NCBI GenBank assembly: GCA_014650475.1
Contig: BMVA01000008.1
Span: forward strand, 124,001 to 188,000
Source: Streptomyces albogriseolus
Lineage (GTDB): Bacteria > Actinomycetota > Actinomycetes > Streptomycetales > Streptomycetaceae
DNA length: 64,000 nucleotides
Reading direction: 5' to 3'
Below the pieces are notes generated by a model. That model did not search any database. It worked only from the letters and a program-made list of their open reading frames with translations, and was not told where the DNA came from. Shown in pieces: positions 37,851-46,068 of this stretch; the first letter of the stretch is position 1; each line of letters starts with the position of its first letter. A program made the position numbers and the translations under genes.

Positions 37851-40175
37851 TCAGGTCCCGCCTGCTGAACCGGAACCGGAGGAGCGGGGTCCGGGCCCGG
37901 CGGACGTGCGGGGTCCGGGCCCGGCGGCGAGCCGCATGTCGAGGGCCGTGCAGCGGCGCCCCGCCGACAGCGTGCGCACGGCCTGTCCGACGGCCTTGCG
38001 GGAGCCGACCAGGACGACGAGTTTCCGGGCCCGGGTGACCGCCGTGTAGAGCAGGTTGCGCTGGAGCATCATCCACGCGCCCGTGGTGACGGGGATGACG
38101 ACCGCCGGGTACTCGCTGCCCTGGGAGCGGTGGATGGTCACCGCGTAGGCGTGCGCCAGTTCGTCCAGCTCGTCGAAGTCGTACGGCACCTCCTCGTCCT
38201 CGTCGGTCAGCACGGTCAGGCGCTGGTCGACCGGGTCGAGCGAGGTGACGACACCGACGGTGCCGTTGAAGACGCCGTTGGCGCCCTTCTCGTAGTTGTT
38301 GCGGATCTGGGTGACCTTGTCGCCGACGCGGAACACCCGGCCGCCGAACCGCTTCTCGGGCAGATCGGGGCGGGCGGGCGTCACGGCCTGCTGGAGCAGA
38401 CCGTTGAGCGTGCCCGCGCCCGCCGGGCCGCGGTGCATGGGGGCGAGCACCTGCACGTCCCGGCGCGGGTCGAGGCCGAACTTGGCGGGGATGCGCCGGG
38501 CCGCGACGTCCACGGTGAGCCGCCCGGCCTCCTCGGTGTCCTCCTCGACGAAGAAGAAGAAGTCCTTCATGCCCTCGGTGACGGGGTGCTTGCCGGCGTT
38601 GATCCGGTGCGCGTTGGTGACCACGCCGGACTGCTGGGCCTGGCGGAAGACGCGGGTGAGCCGCACGGCGGGGACGGGGCTGCCGTCGGCGAGGAGATCC
38701 CGGAGCACCTCGCCCGCGCCGACGCTGGGCAGTTGGTCCACATCACCGACGAACAGCAGGTGGGCGCCCGGCGGCACGGCCTTGACCAGCTTGTTCGCCA
38801 GCAACAGGTCCAGCATGGACGCCTCGTCGACCACCACCAGGTCGGCGTCCAGCGGCCGGTCCCGGTCGTACGCCGCCTCCCCTCCGGGCTTGAGCTCCAG
38901 CAGCCGGTGCACGGTGGACGCCTCGGCTCCGGTCAGCTCGGCGAGCCGCTTGGCGGCACGCCCGGTCGGCGCGGCGAGCACCACCTTCGCCTTCTTCGCG
39001 CGGGCCAGCTCCACGATCGACCGCACGGTGAACGACTTGCCGCAGCCCGGCCCGCCGGTCAGCACGGCCACCTTCCGCGTCAACGCCAGCTTGACCGCGG
39101 CCTCCTGTTCGGGCGCCAGGTCCGTCCCCGTACGGCCGCGCAGCCACGCGAGCGCCTTGTCCCACGCCACGCCCTGGAACGCGGGCATCCGGTCCTGGTC
39201 GGTGCGGAGCAGCCGCATCAGCTGGGCGGCGAGGGCCACTTCGGCGCGGTGGAACGGCACCAGGTAGACGGCGGTGACGGGGTCGCCGCCCTCCGGGTCG
39301 GGCACCTTCTCCCGGACGACGCCGGGGTCCTCCCCCGGGTCCTCCGGCTCGGCGGCGAGCTCGGCGAGGCACTCGATGACGAGGCCGGTGTCGACCTGGA
39401 GCAGCTTCACCGCGTCCGCGATCAGCTTCTCCTCGGGCAGGTAGCAGTGCCCCTGGTCGGTGGCCTGCGACAGCGCGTACTGGAGGCCCGCCTTCACACG
39501 GTCCGGGCTGTCGTGCGGGATGCCGACCGACTGGGCGATCTTGTCGGCGGTGAGGAAGCCGATGCCCCAGACGTCGGCGGCGAGCCGGTAGGGCTGGTTC
39601 TTCACCACGGAGATGGAGGCGTCGCCGTACTTCTTGTAGATGCGCACGGCGATGGAGGTGGAGACCTCGACGGTCTGGAGGAAGAGCATGACCTCCTTGA
39701 TCGCCTTCTGCTCCTCCCAGGCGTCGGCGATCTTCTTGGTCCGCTTGGGCCCGAGCCCGGGGACCTCGACGAGCCGCTTGGGCTCCTCCTCGATGACGCG
39801 GAGGGTGTCCGTCCCGAAGTGCTGGGTGATCCGGTCGGCGAAGACCGGTCCGATGCCCTTCACCAGACCCGAGCCGAGGTAGCGGCGGATGCCCTGCACG
39901 GTGGCGGGCAGCACGGTCGTGTAGTTCTCGACGTGGAACTGCTTGCCGTACTGGGGGTGCGACCCCCAGCGCCCCTCCATCCGCAGCGACTCCCCCACCT
40001 GCGCGCCGAGCAGCGCGCCGACCACGGTGAGCAGGTCGCTGCCGCCACGGCCGGTGTCGACGCGGGCGACGGTGTAGCCGTTCTCCTCGTTGGCGTACGT
40101 GATGCGCTCCAACACGCCTTCGAGCGTGGCGAGCCGGCGTTCGCCGGCGGGCGGGGCGGAGGGGTGGGTGGGCAT
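37851..40175 (-). CDS. recD2: RecD2-type superfamily 1B DNA helicase
   Basis: The 774-residue protein has the RecD2 layout. An N-terminal OB-like domain is followed by helix-hairpin-helix motifs (SGLVKGIGPVFADRI, PGLGPKRTKKI). Helicase domain 1A has Walker A GGPGCGKSFT and Walker B VVVDEASM. Domain 2A has the SH3-like insertion and the UvrD_C_2 motif YAVTIHRSQGSEYPAVV. It unwinds DNA 5' to 3' with ATP. It is not next to recB or recC, as expected for stand-alone RecD2. The Ser/Gly/Pro tail is disordered. The ATG at 40175 is preferred over an in-frame GTG 14 codons upstream, which would add only Arg-rich sequence. Confidence 0.94.
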   Translation of the reverse strand: MPTHPSAPPAGERRLATLEGVLERITYANEENGYTVARVDTGRGGSDLLTVVGALLGAQVGESLRMEGRWGSHPQYGKQFHVENYTTVLPATVQGIRRYLGSGLVKGIGPVFADRITQHFGTDTLRVIEEEPKRLVEVPGLGPKRTKKIADAWEEQKAIKEVMLFLQTVEVSTSIAVRIYKKYGDASISVVKNQPYRLAADVWGIGFLTADKIAQSVGIPHDSPDRVKAGLQYALSQATDQGHCYLPEEKLIADAVKLLQVDTGLVIECLAELAAEPEDPGEDPGVVREKVPDPEGGDPVTAVYLVPFHRAEVALAAQLMRLLRTDQDRMPAFQGVAWDKALAWLRGRTGTDLAPEQEAAVKLALTRKVAVLTGGPGCGKSFTVRSIVELARAKKAKVVLAAPTGRAAKRLAELTGAEASTVHRLLELKPGGEAAYDRDRPLDADLVVVDEASMLDLLLANKLVKAVPPGAHLLFVGDVDQLPSVGAGEVLRDLLADGSPVPAVRLTRVFRQAQQSGVVTNAHRINAGKHPVTEGMKDFFFFVEEDTEEAGRLTVDVAARRIPAKFGLDPRRDVQVLAPMHRGPAGAGTLNGLLQQAVTPARPDLPEKRFGGRVFRVGDKVTQIRNNYEKGANGVFNGTVGVVTSLDPVDQRLTVLTDEDEEVPYDFDELDELAHAYAVTIHRSQGSEYPAVVIPVTTGAWMMLQRNLLYTAVTRARKLVVLVGSRKAVGQAVRTLSAGRRCTALDMRLAAGPGPRTSAGPGPRSSGSGSAGGT

Positions 40176-40254
40176 GGGTCGACGGTACCGGTGGGGTCTG
40201 ACAGGGTTCCCGGTCACTCGGGGTCCGTGCCGTCGCCTCAGGACCGACGGTCCG

Positions 40255-41505
40255 TCACGCGGGGCCCGGTTCGTCCGGTGCCGGCCCGGAGGCCAGGTGC
40301 TCCTCCAGTGCGCGGCGGTAGGAGGCCAGCCGCCCTGTCCGCCCGATGGTCAGTGCGCCGACCAGCCGGCCCGCACGGTGGTACGCGATCTCCAGCCGGC
40401 GGCCCGTCAGATCGTGCTCCACGACCCGCGTCTCGTCGGCGACGCCGGGCAGGCCCACCGAGCGGATCCTGGCGCCGTGCAGGTCCGACCAGAAGGACGG
40501 CACGGCCGCGAACGGCGCGGGCGTCCCGTCCGGGGACTGCCCGGCCAGGAGCGTGGCGGCGGCCGCGGTGCCCTGCTCGACGGCGTTGGTCCAGTGACCG
40601 AGCGCCAGGCGTTCGCCCCCGGCCAGCGGCTGCGGCACGCGCGCCACGTCACCGGCCGCCACCACGTCGGGCACGGCCGAACCGTCGGTGCGCAGGACGC
40701 GCAGAAGCGGGTCGCAGTGGACGCCGCCGTCCAGGGCGAGGCCGGAGCCGGCCAGCCAGCCCGTCGACGGCACCCCGCCCCACGCCAGGACCGCCGTGCC
40801 AGCCGGAACGGTGGTGCCGTCGCCCAGGTGCACGCCGGCCAGCCGGCCGTCGGGCCCGGTCACGAAGCCCTCCACGGTGGTCCCGGTCCTCAGCACGATG
40901 CCCGCCTCGCGGTGGAGCGCGGCGACGTAGGCGCCCGCGACGGGGCCGAGGGAGCCCTCCAGGGGCTGGGACACGGCTTCGACGAGCGTGACGTCCAGCC
41001 CGCGTTCGCGGGCGGCGGCGGCGATCTCACCGCCGAGGAAGCCGGCGCCGACGACGACGAGCGGCCCTCCCGCGGTCAACGCGGCCCGCAGGGCCAGGGC
41101 GTCGTCCCAGCCGCGCAGGGTGACCACGCCGGCCGGCGCCGGGGGCTTCCCGGCCGGCCAGCCGCGGGCAGTTGATCCGGTCGCGACGACCAGGCCGTCG
41201 TAGGGCAGCCGTGTGCCGTCCGCGAGGGTGACGGCCCTTGCCGCGAGGTCCAGCCGGACGGCCGCCCGTCCGAGCCGCCAGCGCGCCCGCAGGCCGTTCG
41301 GCACGGGCAGTTCGGTGCGGTCCGGCCGGCCGGGGGTGGTCAGGACCCGCTTGGACAGCGGTGGCCGGTCGTAGGGCGGATGCGGTTCGTCGCCCACGAG
41401 GGTCAGGGCACCGGTGAAGCCCCGCTCGCGCAGGGCCTGGGCCGCCCGCAACCCGGCGAGCGAGGCGCCCACGACGACCAGTTCGCGCTGGTCCGCGGCC
41501 CTCAT
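40255..41505 (-). CDS. Ferredoxin reductase (FAD/NADH-dependent, oxygenase-coupled type)
   Basis: The 416-residue flavoprotein has an FAD loop VVVGASLAGLRAA at the N-terminus and PHPPYDRPPLSK, typical of rubredoxin/ferredoxin reductases. An NADH loop, VVVGAGFLGGEIAA, lies near 155, with a C-terminal AAGDVARVPQP and a reductase dimer domain. It passes electrons from NAD(P)H to the ferredoxin encoded just upstream, with which it overlaps by 4 bp (ATGA). Such pairs usually feed a cytochrome P450 or other monooxygenase; none is in this window. Confidence 0.92.
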   Translation of the reverse strand: MRAADQRELVVVGASLAGLRAAQALRERGFTGALTLVGDEPHPPYDRPPLSKRVLTTPGRPDRTELPVPNGLRARWRLGRAAVRLDLAARAVTLADGTRLPYDGLVVATGSTARGWPAGKPPAPAGVVTLRGWDDALALRAALTAGGPLVVVGAGFLGGEIAAAARERGLDVTLVEAVSQPLEGSLGPVAGAYVAALHREAGIVLRTGTTVEGFVTGPDGRLAGVHLGDGTTVPAGTAVLAWGGVPSTGWLAGSGLALDGGVHCDPLLRVLRTDGSAVPDVVAAGDVARVPQPLAGGERLALGHWTNAVEQGTAAAATLLAGQSPDGTPAPFAAVPSFWSDLHGARIRSVGLPGVADETRVVEHDLTGRRLEIAYHRAGRLVGALTIGRTGRLASYRRALEEHLASGPAPDEPGPA

Positions 41506-41711
41506 GGGGCGGCCGGCGGGGAGGCCGGCGACACGGTGACGGCGCGGGCGGGGCAGACGGCCGCGGCCTTCTCGGCCTTGTCGAGCAGCGCGTCGGGCGG
41601 CGAGGCCTCGTGGACGAGGCGGTCGTCGTCGTCGAAGGAGAAGATCTCCGGCGCGGCGAAGACACACTGCCCGTGGCTCTCGCAGAGGTTCATGTCCACG
41701 GTGATCTGCAT
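41502..41711 (-). CDS. [3Fe-4S]-type ferredoxin
   Basis: The 69-residue protein has the three-cysteine pattern CESHGQC...CP (Cys10, Cys16 and Cys53) with the fourth ligand replaced, as in P450-associated ferredoxins. Start MQITVDMNLC. It overlaps the reductase gene by 4 bp, so the two are translated together. It probably supplies electrons to an oxygenase encoded elsewhere, or perhaps to the flavin-binding protein upstream. Confidence 0.93.
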   Translation of the reverse strand: MQITVDMNLCESHGQCVFAAPEIFSFDDDDRLVHEASPPDALLDKAEKAAAVCPARAVTVSPASPPAAP

Positions 41712-41776
41712 GGTCGCTCCGTAGGGGTCTGGTGAGGGTCGTCGGTGCGCGCGGTGCGCGCGGGCGCGTGCGGATG

Positions 41777-42694
41777 TCAGCCGACCGGGGGGTTGAAGCG
41801 CGAGTAACCGGGGCTGGTCCACCGCAGAGGCGAGGCGGCGGTGATCTCCCGTACCGCTTGGACGGAGAACTCGACCAGGCGCTGCGCGCCGGGCGCCGTG
41901 GCGATGTCCTCGGCGTCCCACACGGTGCGCGCGGTACCGGACAGGTGCAGGGTGTCGCCCGTCTCCCAGTCCGGGACCAGGATGCCCGCCGACGCGTTGA
42001 GCAGCAGGTTGCCCAGGGTCAGGAACATGGCGTTGCCCACGTAGTCGGGCCAGCGCAGCAGGGTGGGTGAGAGTACCTGGACGAAGCCGGGGTTGCCGCC
42101 GCGGTGGGAGGCGTCCGCGTCGCCGCGGTCGGAGGCGGTGGCGACGAAGAACGTGTCGGCCGCGCGCACCTTCCGCTGCTGGGCCTTGCTGAGTTCGGTG
42201 CCGGCGGTGACGGTGCGGTCCGCCGGCCCGGCCTCGTCGGGTCCGGCCCAGCGGTGGTTCCGCTTCTGCAGGTACTTGGGGCAGTTGGCGATGACCTGGT
42301 CGATGTCGACGCGCAGGCCGGCCTCCTCCCGGCGGGCCCGGCCGTTGACGCGCATGCGGCGCCGGGTGGCGGGCTCGATGGCAATCATCCCGATCGGGAG
42401 GGCCGGTCCGGCGGTCAGGACCTCGGCCAGCGGGTCCCCCGGCAGGGGCAGGGCGCCGACCGTGACGGTGCGGGGGTCGGGCACGCGCAGGAACCCGGCG
42501 CCGCCCGTCAGCTGGGTGGCCCAGACGCGGCCGTCCCGGTCGGCGCCGCCCAGCACGATCCAGGGCTGCTGGGCGAGGAAGTCCCGCGCGACGGGCGGAA
42601 CGCTCTCGCCGATGCCGCCGAGCGAGAACTCCGCCTGCCGGGCCAGGCCGGCGCGTTCCTGCACGGCGATCTCGCCGCGGTGATACGTGGGCAC
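41777..42694 (-). CDS. Pyridoxamine 5'-phosphate oxidase-fold flavin-binding protein
   Basis: The 305-residue protein resembles the larger PPOX-like proteins in which a split-barrel FMN/F420 domain is duplicated (QPWIVLGGADRDGRVWATQLTG, then ADTFFVATASDRGDADASHRGG). The NPGFVQV and LGNLLLNASAGILVPDWETG segments fit this family, and related N-terminal domains are found fused to ferredoxin reductases. The GTG at 42694 follows AAAGGA by six bases; earlier starts add Pro/Arg-rich sequence. It lies 65 bp upstream of the ferredoxin on the same strand, so it may be its redox partner. Confidence 0.85.
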   Translation of the reverse strand: MPTYHRGEIAVQERAGLARQAEFSLGGIGESVPPVARDFLAQQPWIVLGGADRDGRVWATQLTGGAGFLRVPDPRTVTVGALPLPGDPLAEVLTAGPALPIGMIAIEPATRRRMRVNGRARREEAGLRVDIDQVIANCPKYLQKRNHRWAGPDEAGPADRTVTAGTELSKAQQRKVRAADTFFVATASDRGDADASHRGGNPGFVQVLSPTLLRWPDYVGNAMFLTLGNLLLNASAGILVPDWETGDTLHLSGTARTVWDAEDIATAPGAQRLVEFSVQAVREITAASPLRWTSPGYSRFNPPVG

Positions 42695-42800
42695 GGCAGG
42701 TCCTTTCCCTCGCGCCGGCTTCGCGGTTGTCGTCCGACGCGGCACGGGTCGGGCCGGGGGCCGGTGGGGCACCCCGGCGGGCAGGAGGGGTTTCTCGTTC

Positions 42801-43256
42801 CTAGAAGAAACCGCAGGTGGGGGCGGCGGGGGCCGGGGCGTCGGCCGGGTCCGCACCCGTGGGCGCGTAGATCTCCAGGCGGATGCCGTCGGGGTCGGTG
42901 AAGAAGATGCCGCCGGAGGTGCCGCCTTCGCCGTGGGGGACGATCCCGTCGTAGGTGAACTCCGCGTCCAGGCCGCGCAGCACTTCTTCCGCGGCTCTGA
43001 CCTCCTCGACGGTCCCCACCTGGAACGACAGATGGTGCAGCCCCGGCCGGCCGGTGGCGAACGAGCCCGTGCTCTGCTGCCACAGCGTCACGAGCAGCCG
43101 TCCCTCCCGGCCGAGGAACGCCCAGCGGCGGCCGTCCTCCTTGCCCTCCGCCATCACCTCGAAGCCGAACACGGCCCGGTAGAAGGCCAGGGACCGCTCC
43201 AGGTCGGTGACGTTCACTCCCACATGCCCGGTCTGCAGGGTCTTCGCCTCGGTCAT
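42801..43256 (-). CDS. VOC-superfamily protein (glyoxalase/dioxygenase fold)
   Basis: The 151-residue protein has two paired beta-alpha-beta-beta-beta modules: GHVGVNVTDLERSLAFYRAVFGFE and, with metal-ligand positions, LHHLSFQVG and IFFTDPDGIRLEIYAP. Candidate metal ligands are His11, His75 and Glu near 127. This could be a glyoxalase, dioxygenase or resistance protein; the exact reaction is not deducible. It is first in a leftward run with the PPOX, ferredoxin and reductase genes and is divergent from the CGNR regulator, which may control it. Confidence 0.88.
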   Translation of the reverse strand: MTEAKTLQTGHVGVNVTDLERSLAFYRAVFGFEVMAEGKEDGRRWAFLGREGRLLVTLWQQSTGSFATGRPGLHHLSFQVGTVEEVRAAEEVLRGLDAEFTYDGIVPHGEGGTSGGIFFTDPDGIRLEIYAPTGADPADAPAPAAPTCGFF

Positions 43257-43417
43257 GGTTCCTCACATGCCTTCGCTCATCGTCACGAGCCTGTCCCGCA
43301 ACCACTGAAATGGACTTTAAGGGTTAGATGAAGGGGGCGTCAACCGGTGATCACGCGATGACCGGTTACGGTGGTGGGTGTGACACCGCCGCCACCGCCG
43401 AGGAAGGACAGCGCACC

Positions 43418-43990
43418 GTGCCGTCAGTCGCAGGGGCCGACCCCCGCCCCCTGACCGGGGAACCGCTCGCCATCGACCTGCTCAACACCCGCTGGATCGA
43501 CGCGGCCGGCCGTCATGACCTGCTGGACTCGCTCGACGGGCTGGCGACGTGGCTCGCCGGGCCCCTGGTCAGCCGGGCCCTGGGCGACACGCAGGTCCCG
43601 GCGGACCACGACACGCTCCGGCGCCTGCTCCAGGCACGCGCCGCCCTGGACCTGGCGGCCACCGATCCGCAGCACCCTGACGACGGCGCCGTCGAGGCCC
43701 TCAACGCCGTCCTCGCCCACGGCCGCAGAGGGCTCGTGCTACGCCCCGACGGGCCGGACGCCTACGTCGAGGTGGAAAGTCCCGCCTGGCTGCCGGCCTG
43801 GCTCGCCGCCGAGGACTACCTGCGCCTGCTCGCCGAGCGGCCCGAGCGGATCCGGTCCTGCGGCAACCCCGAATGTGTCCTGCACTTCTACGACACCTCC
43901 AAGAACGGGACGCGCCGCTGGTGTTCGATGGCCGGCTGCGGGAACCGGGCGAAGGCGCAGCGCCACTACGCACGCCAGAAGAAGGCCTGA
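43418..43990 (+). CDS. CGNR zinc-finger regulator (ABATE domain)
   Basis: The 190-residue protein has an N-terminal stress-response ABATE-like domain (GEPLAIDLLNTRWID...) and the C-terminal zinc finger CGNPEC...RWCSMAGCGNRAKAQRHYARQ, which gives the family its name. The GTG at 43418 is preceded by GAAGGA nine bases upstream. ATG codons at 43328 and 43358 would add a Gly-rich stretch. It is divergent from the VOC gene with a 160-bp gap. It probably regulates the adjacent redox genes; this is inferred from position. Confidence 0.88.
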   Translation: MPSVAGADPRPLTGEPLAIDLLNTRWIDAAGRHDLLDSLDGLATWLAGPLVSRALGDTQVPADHDTLRRLLQARAALDLAATDPQHPDDGAVEALNAVLAHGRRGLVLRPDGPDAYVEVESPAWLPAWLAAEDYLRLLAERPERIRSCGNPECVLHFYDTSKNGTRRWCSMAGCGNRAKAQRHYARQKKA

Positions 43991-44325
43991 CGGCCGGAGC
44001 CAGGCCTTCTCGTACGGCACGCCCCGCGGCGAATCCGGGAGCGCGGGCATCGGGACGCCCGGACGCTCCGTCCCGCCCCGCCCAGGCTGCGGCCGCCCGT
44101 GTCGTCGCCGGACCGGAGAGCCGGCCGGGGCCCTCGCCGGACATGTCGAGGGTGGCCGGCGCCCTCTCGGAGGGCTCGGGTGCGCCGGAACGGGCCGGGG
44201 TGCGCCGGCTCGAGGTGGGCGGCGGTCGCTCGAGCCACCCGGCTCACGCCGCTCTCGCGCGCCGAACCGCTCCTCGGCCCGCGCGAGCGGATCGACCTGG
44301 CCTCACCGCCCAGTCGGAACGGCGC
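43991..44325. other. Gap between convergent CGNR and MarR genes
   Basis: No gene is supported and no strong terminator-like hairpin stands out. The sequence is very GC-rich. Confidence 0.4.
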
Positions 44326-44826
44326 CTAGGGTCGTCCGTTCGGGCGGGGGTGGGCGGGGCCGTGGTGGTCGGCGAGGGCGGTGAGCAGGCGGGTGAGCTC
44401 GTCGCGCTCGCCGGGGGTGAGGGGGGCGAGGAGTTCGTCCTGCGCCTCGCGGACGAGCGCGTCGAGGCGTTCCAGACGGCGGTGGCCGGCGGCGGTGAGG
44501 GTGATGACGTTGCGGCGGCGGTCGGCGGGGTCGGGGTCGCGGCGGACGCAGTTCGCGTCCCCCAGGTCATTGAGGACGGCGACCATGTCGCTGCGGTGGA
44601 TGCCGGTGCGGCGGCTGAGCTCGGCCTGACTGGCGGGGCCCGCCTCGGCGAGCGTCAGCAGCACCGCGAAGTGCCACTTGTGGGCGCCCTCGGCGGCCAG
44701 CCGCTCGCCCACGAGCCGGTCGGCCACCAGCGTGGCGCCGGCCAGCAGACGGCTGGGGATGGCACGCAGGCGGGCGGGCGCCGGCTCGCGCGGCGGGGCC
44801 GGCTCCCGGGGTGAGGTCGGGCTCAT
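44326..44826 (-). CDS. MarR-family transcriptional regulator
   Basis: The 166-residue protein has a Pro-rich N-terminal tail, then a MarR winged helix: HFAVLLTLAEAGPASQAELSRRTGIHRSDMVAVLNDL with wing VRRDPDPADRRRNVITLT, and dimerisation helices at each end. ATG 44826 has GGGGAG seven bases upstream. It is divergent from an epoxide hydrolase gene, and a palindromic operator lies between them, so it probably represses both genes until a phenolic or hydrophobic ligand binds. Confidence 0.92.
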   Translation of the reverse strand: MSPTSPREPAPPREPAPARLRAIPSRLLAGATLVADRLVGERLAAEGAHKWHFAVLLTLAEAGPASQAELSRRTGIHRSDMVAVLNDLGDANCVRRDPDPADRRRNVITLTAAGHRRLERLDALVREAQDELLAPLTPGERDELTRLLTALADHHGPAHPRPNGRP

Positions 44827-44866
44827 GGCATTGCTCCCCATCCTGCGTCGGCGAGACCAGCACTTG

Positions 44867-44883
44867 TGTTGGTGGGACCAACA
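44867..44883. promoter_or_regulatory. MarR operator candidate
   Basis: TGTTGGT-GGG-ACCAACA is a perfect 7-bp inverted repeat in the divergent gap, 41 bp from the marR start and 58 bp from the hydrolase start. A second weaker repeat, GACAC(N8)GTGTC, lies at 44900-44917. Confidence 0.7.
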
Positions 44884-44940
44884 GTCTACGTTCGTTGGCG
44901 ACACAAACGTTAGTGTCACTAGCGACTTACGGAGGCGACC

Positions 44941-46068
44941 GTGATCACCCCGTTCCGCATCGACATCCCCCAGACAGACCTCGACGACCTCACCGACCGG
45001 CTCACCCGCACCCGCTGGCCCAACGAGATCACCGACGCGGGCTGGGACTACGGCTTCCCACTGGCCCGGCTGAAGGATCTCGCCGAGCACTGGCGCACCC
45101 GCTACGACTGGCGTGCGCACGAGGCCCGGTTGAACGAACTCCCCCACTTCCTCACGGAGATCGACGGCCAGACCGTCCACTTCGTCCATGTGCGGTCCGC
45201 CCGGCCGGACGCGCTCGCGCTGATCCTCTCCCACGGCTGGCCCGGCTCGTTCCTGGAGTTCCTCGACGTGGTCGAGCCGCTGTCCCGGGACTTCCACCTC
45301 GTCATCCCGTCCATCCCCGGGTACGGGTTCTCCGGGCCGACCCACGAGCGCGGCTGGGACGTCGTCCGCGTCGCCCGCGCGTGGGCCGAGCTGATGCGCC
45401 GCCTCGGTCACGAGCGGTACGGCGCGCAGGGCGGCGACTTCGGCTCGGGCATCTCCCTGGCGCTCGGCGCGGTGGACCCGGAGCGGGTCGTCGGCGTGCA
45501 CGTCAACTACCTGCCCACCCGGCCCAACCCGGCCGCGGGCGTCACCCTGAGCCCTTCGGACGAGGCCCGGCTGGACAAGGTGCGGCAGCTCATGGCGTCG
45601 CGCCCGCCGTACCAGGCGCTGCAGGCGACGACCCCGCAGACGCTGGGCTACGCGCTGACCGACTCGCCGGTGGGCCAGCTGGCGTGGATCGCGGAGCGGT
45701 TCGCCCGGTGGACCGACCCCCGCACGCCGGTGAGCGACGAGCGGATCCTGACCGACGTCTCCCTGTACTGGCTGACCGCCACGGCGGCCTCCTCGGCACG
45801 CCTGCACCGCGAGTCGGCCCGGCGGAGCGAGCGGTGCCCGGTGCCGGTGGGGGTGGCGGTGCTCCCCCACGACATCACCCAGTCGGTACGGCCCCTCGCC
45901 GAGCGGCTGTACGACATCCGGCACTGGTCGGAGTTCGACCGGGGCGGTCACTTCGCGGCGATGGAGGTGCCGGAGTTGTTCGCGGAGGACGTACGGGAGT
46001 TCTTCCTCGGATTCGGTGTCGGGGCGGGCGAATCCGTCACCTCACCCGTTGCCCGATCAGGGAGTTGA
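44941..46068 (+). CDS. Epoxide hydrolase (EHN plus alpha/beta hydrolase)
   Basis: The 375-residue protein starts with the epoxide hydrolase N-terminal (EHN) domain FRIDIPQTDLDDLTDRLTRTRWP. The alpha/beta-hydrolase core has the oxyanion motif HGWPGSF (98-104), nucleophile Asp166 in QGGDFGS and catalytic His near 337 in GGHFAAME. It opens epoxides to diols. GTG start after GGAGG. It is divergent from marR and probably under its control. Its 3' end overlaps the end of the convergent membrane-protein gene by 32 bp, so the two transcripts are antisense there. Confidence 0.93.
   Translation: MITPFRIDIPQTDLDDLTDRLTRTRWPNEITDAGWDYGFPLARLKDLAEHWRTRYDWRAHEARLNELPHFLTEIDGQTVHFVHVRSARPDALALILSHGWPGSFLEFLDVVEPLSRDFHLVIPSIPGYGFSGPTHERGWDVVRVARAWAELMRRLGHERYGAQGGDFGSGISLALGAVDPERVVGVHVNYLPTRPNPAAGVTLSPSDEARLDKVRQLMASRPPYQALQATTPQTLGYALTDSPVGQLAWIAERFARWTDPRTPVSDERILTDVSLYWLTATAASSARLHRESARRSERCPVPVGVAVLPHDITQSVRPLAERLYDIRHWSEFDRGGHFAAMEVPELFAEDVREFFLGFGVGAGESVTSPVARSGS

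Noticed and set aside
38130-40991. Very long plus-strand open frame across the helicase and reductase genes
   Set aside because: It spans two real minus-strand genes and the gap between them, and its translation is biased low-complexity sequence. It is a composition artefact.
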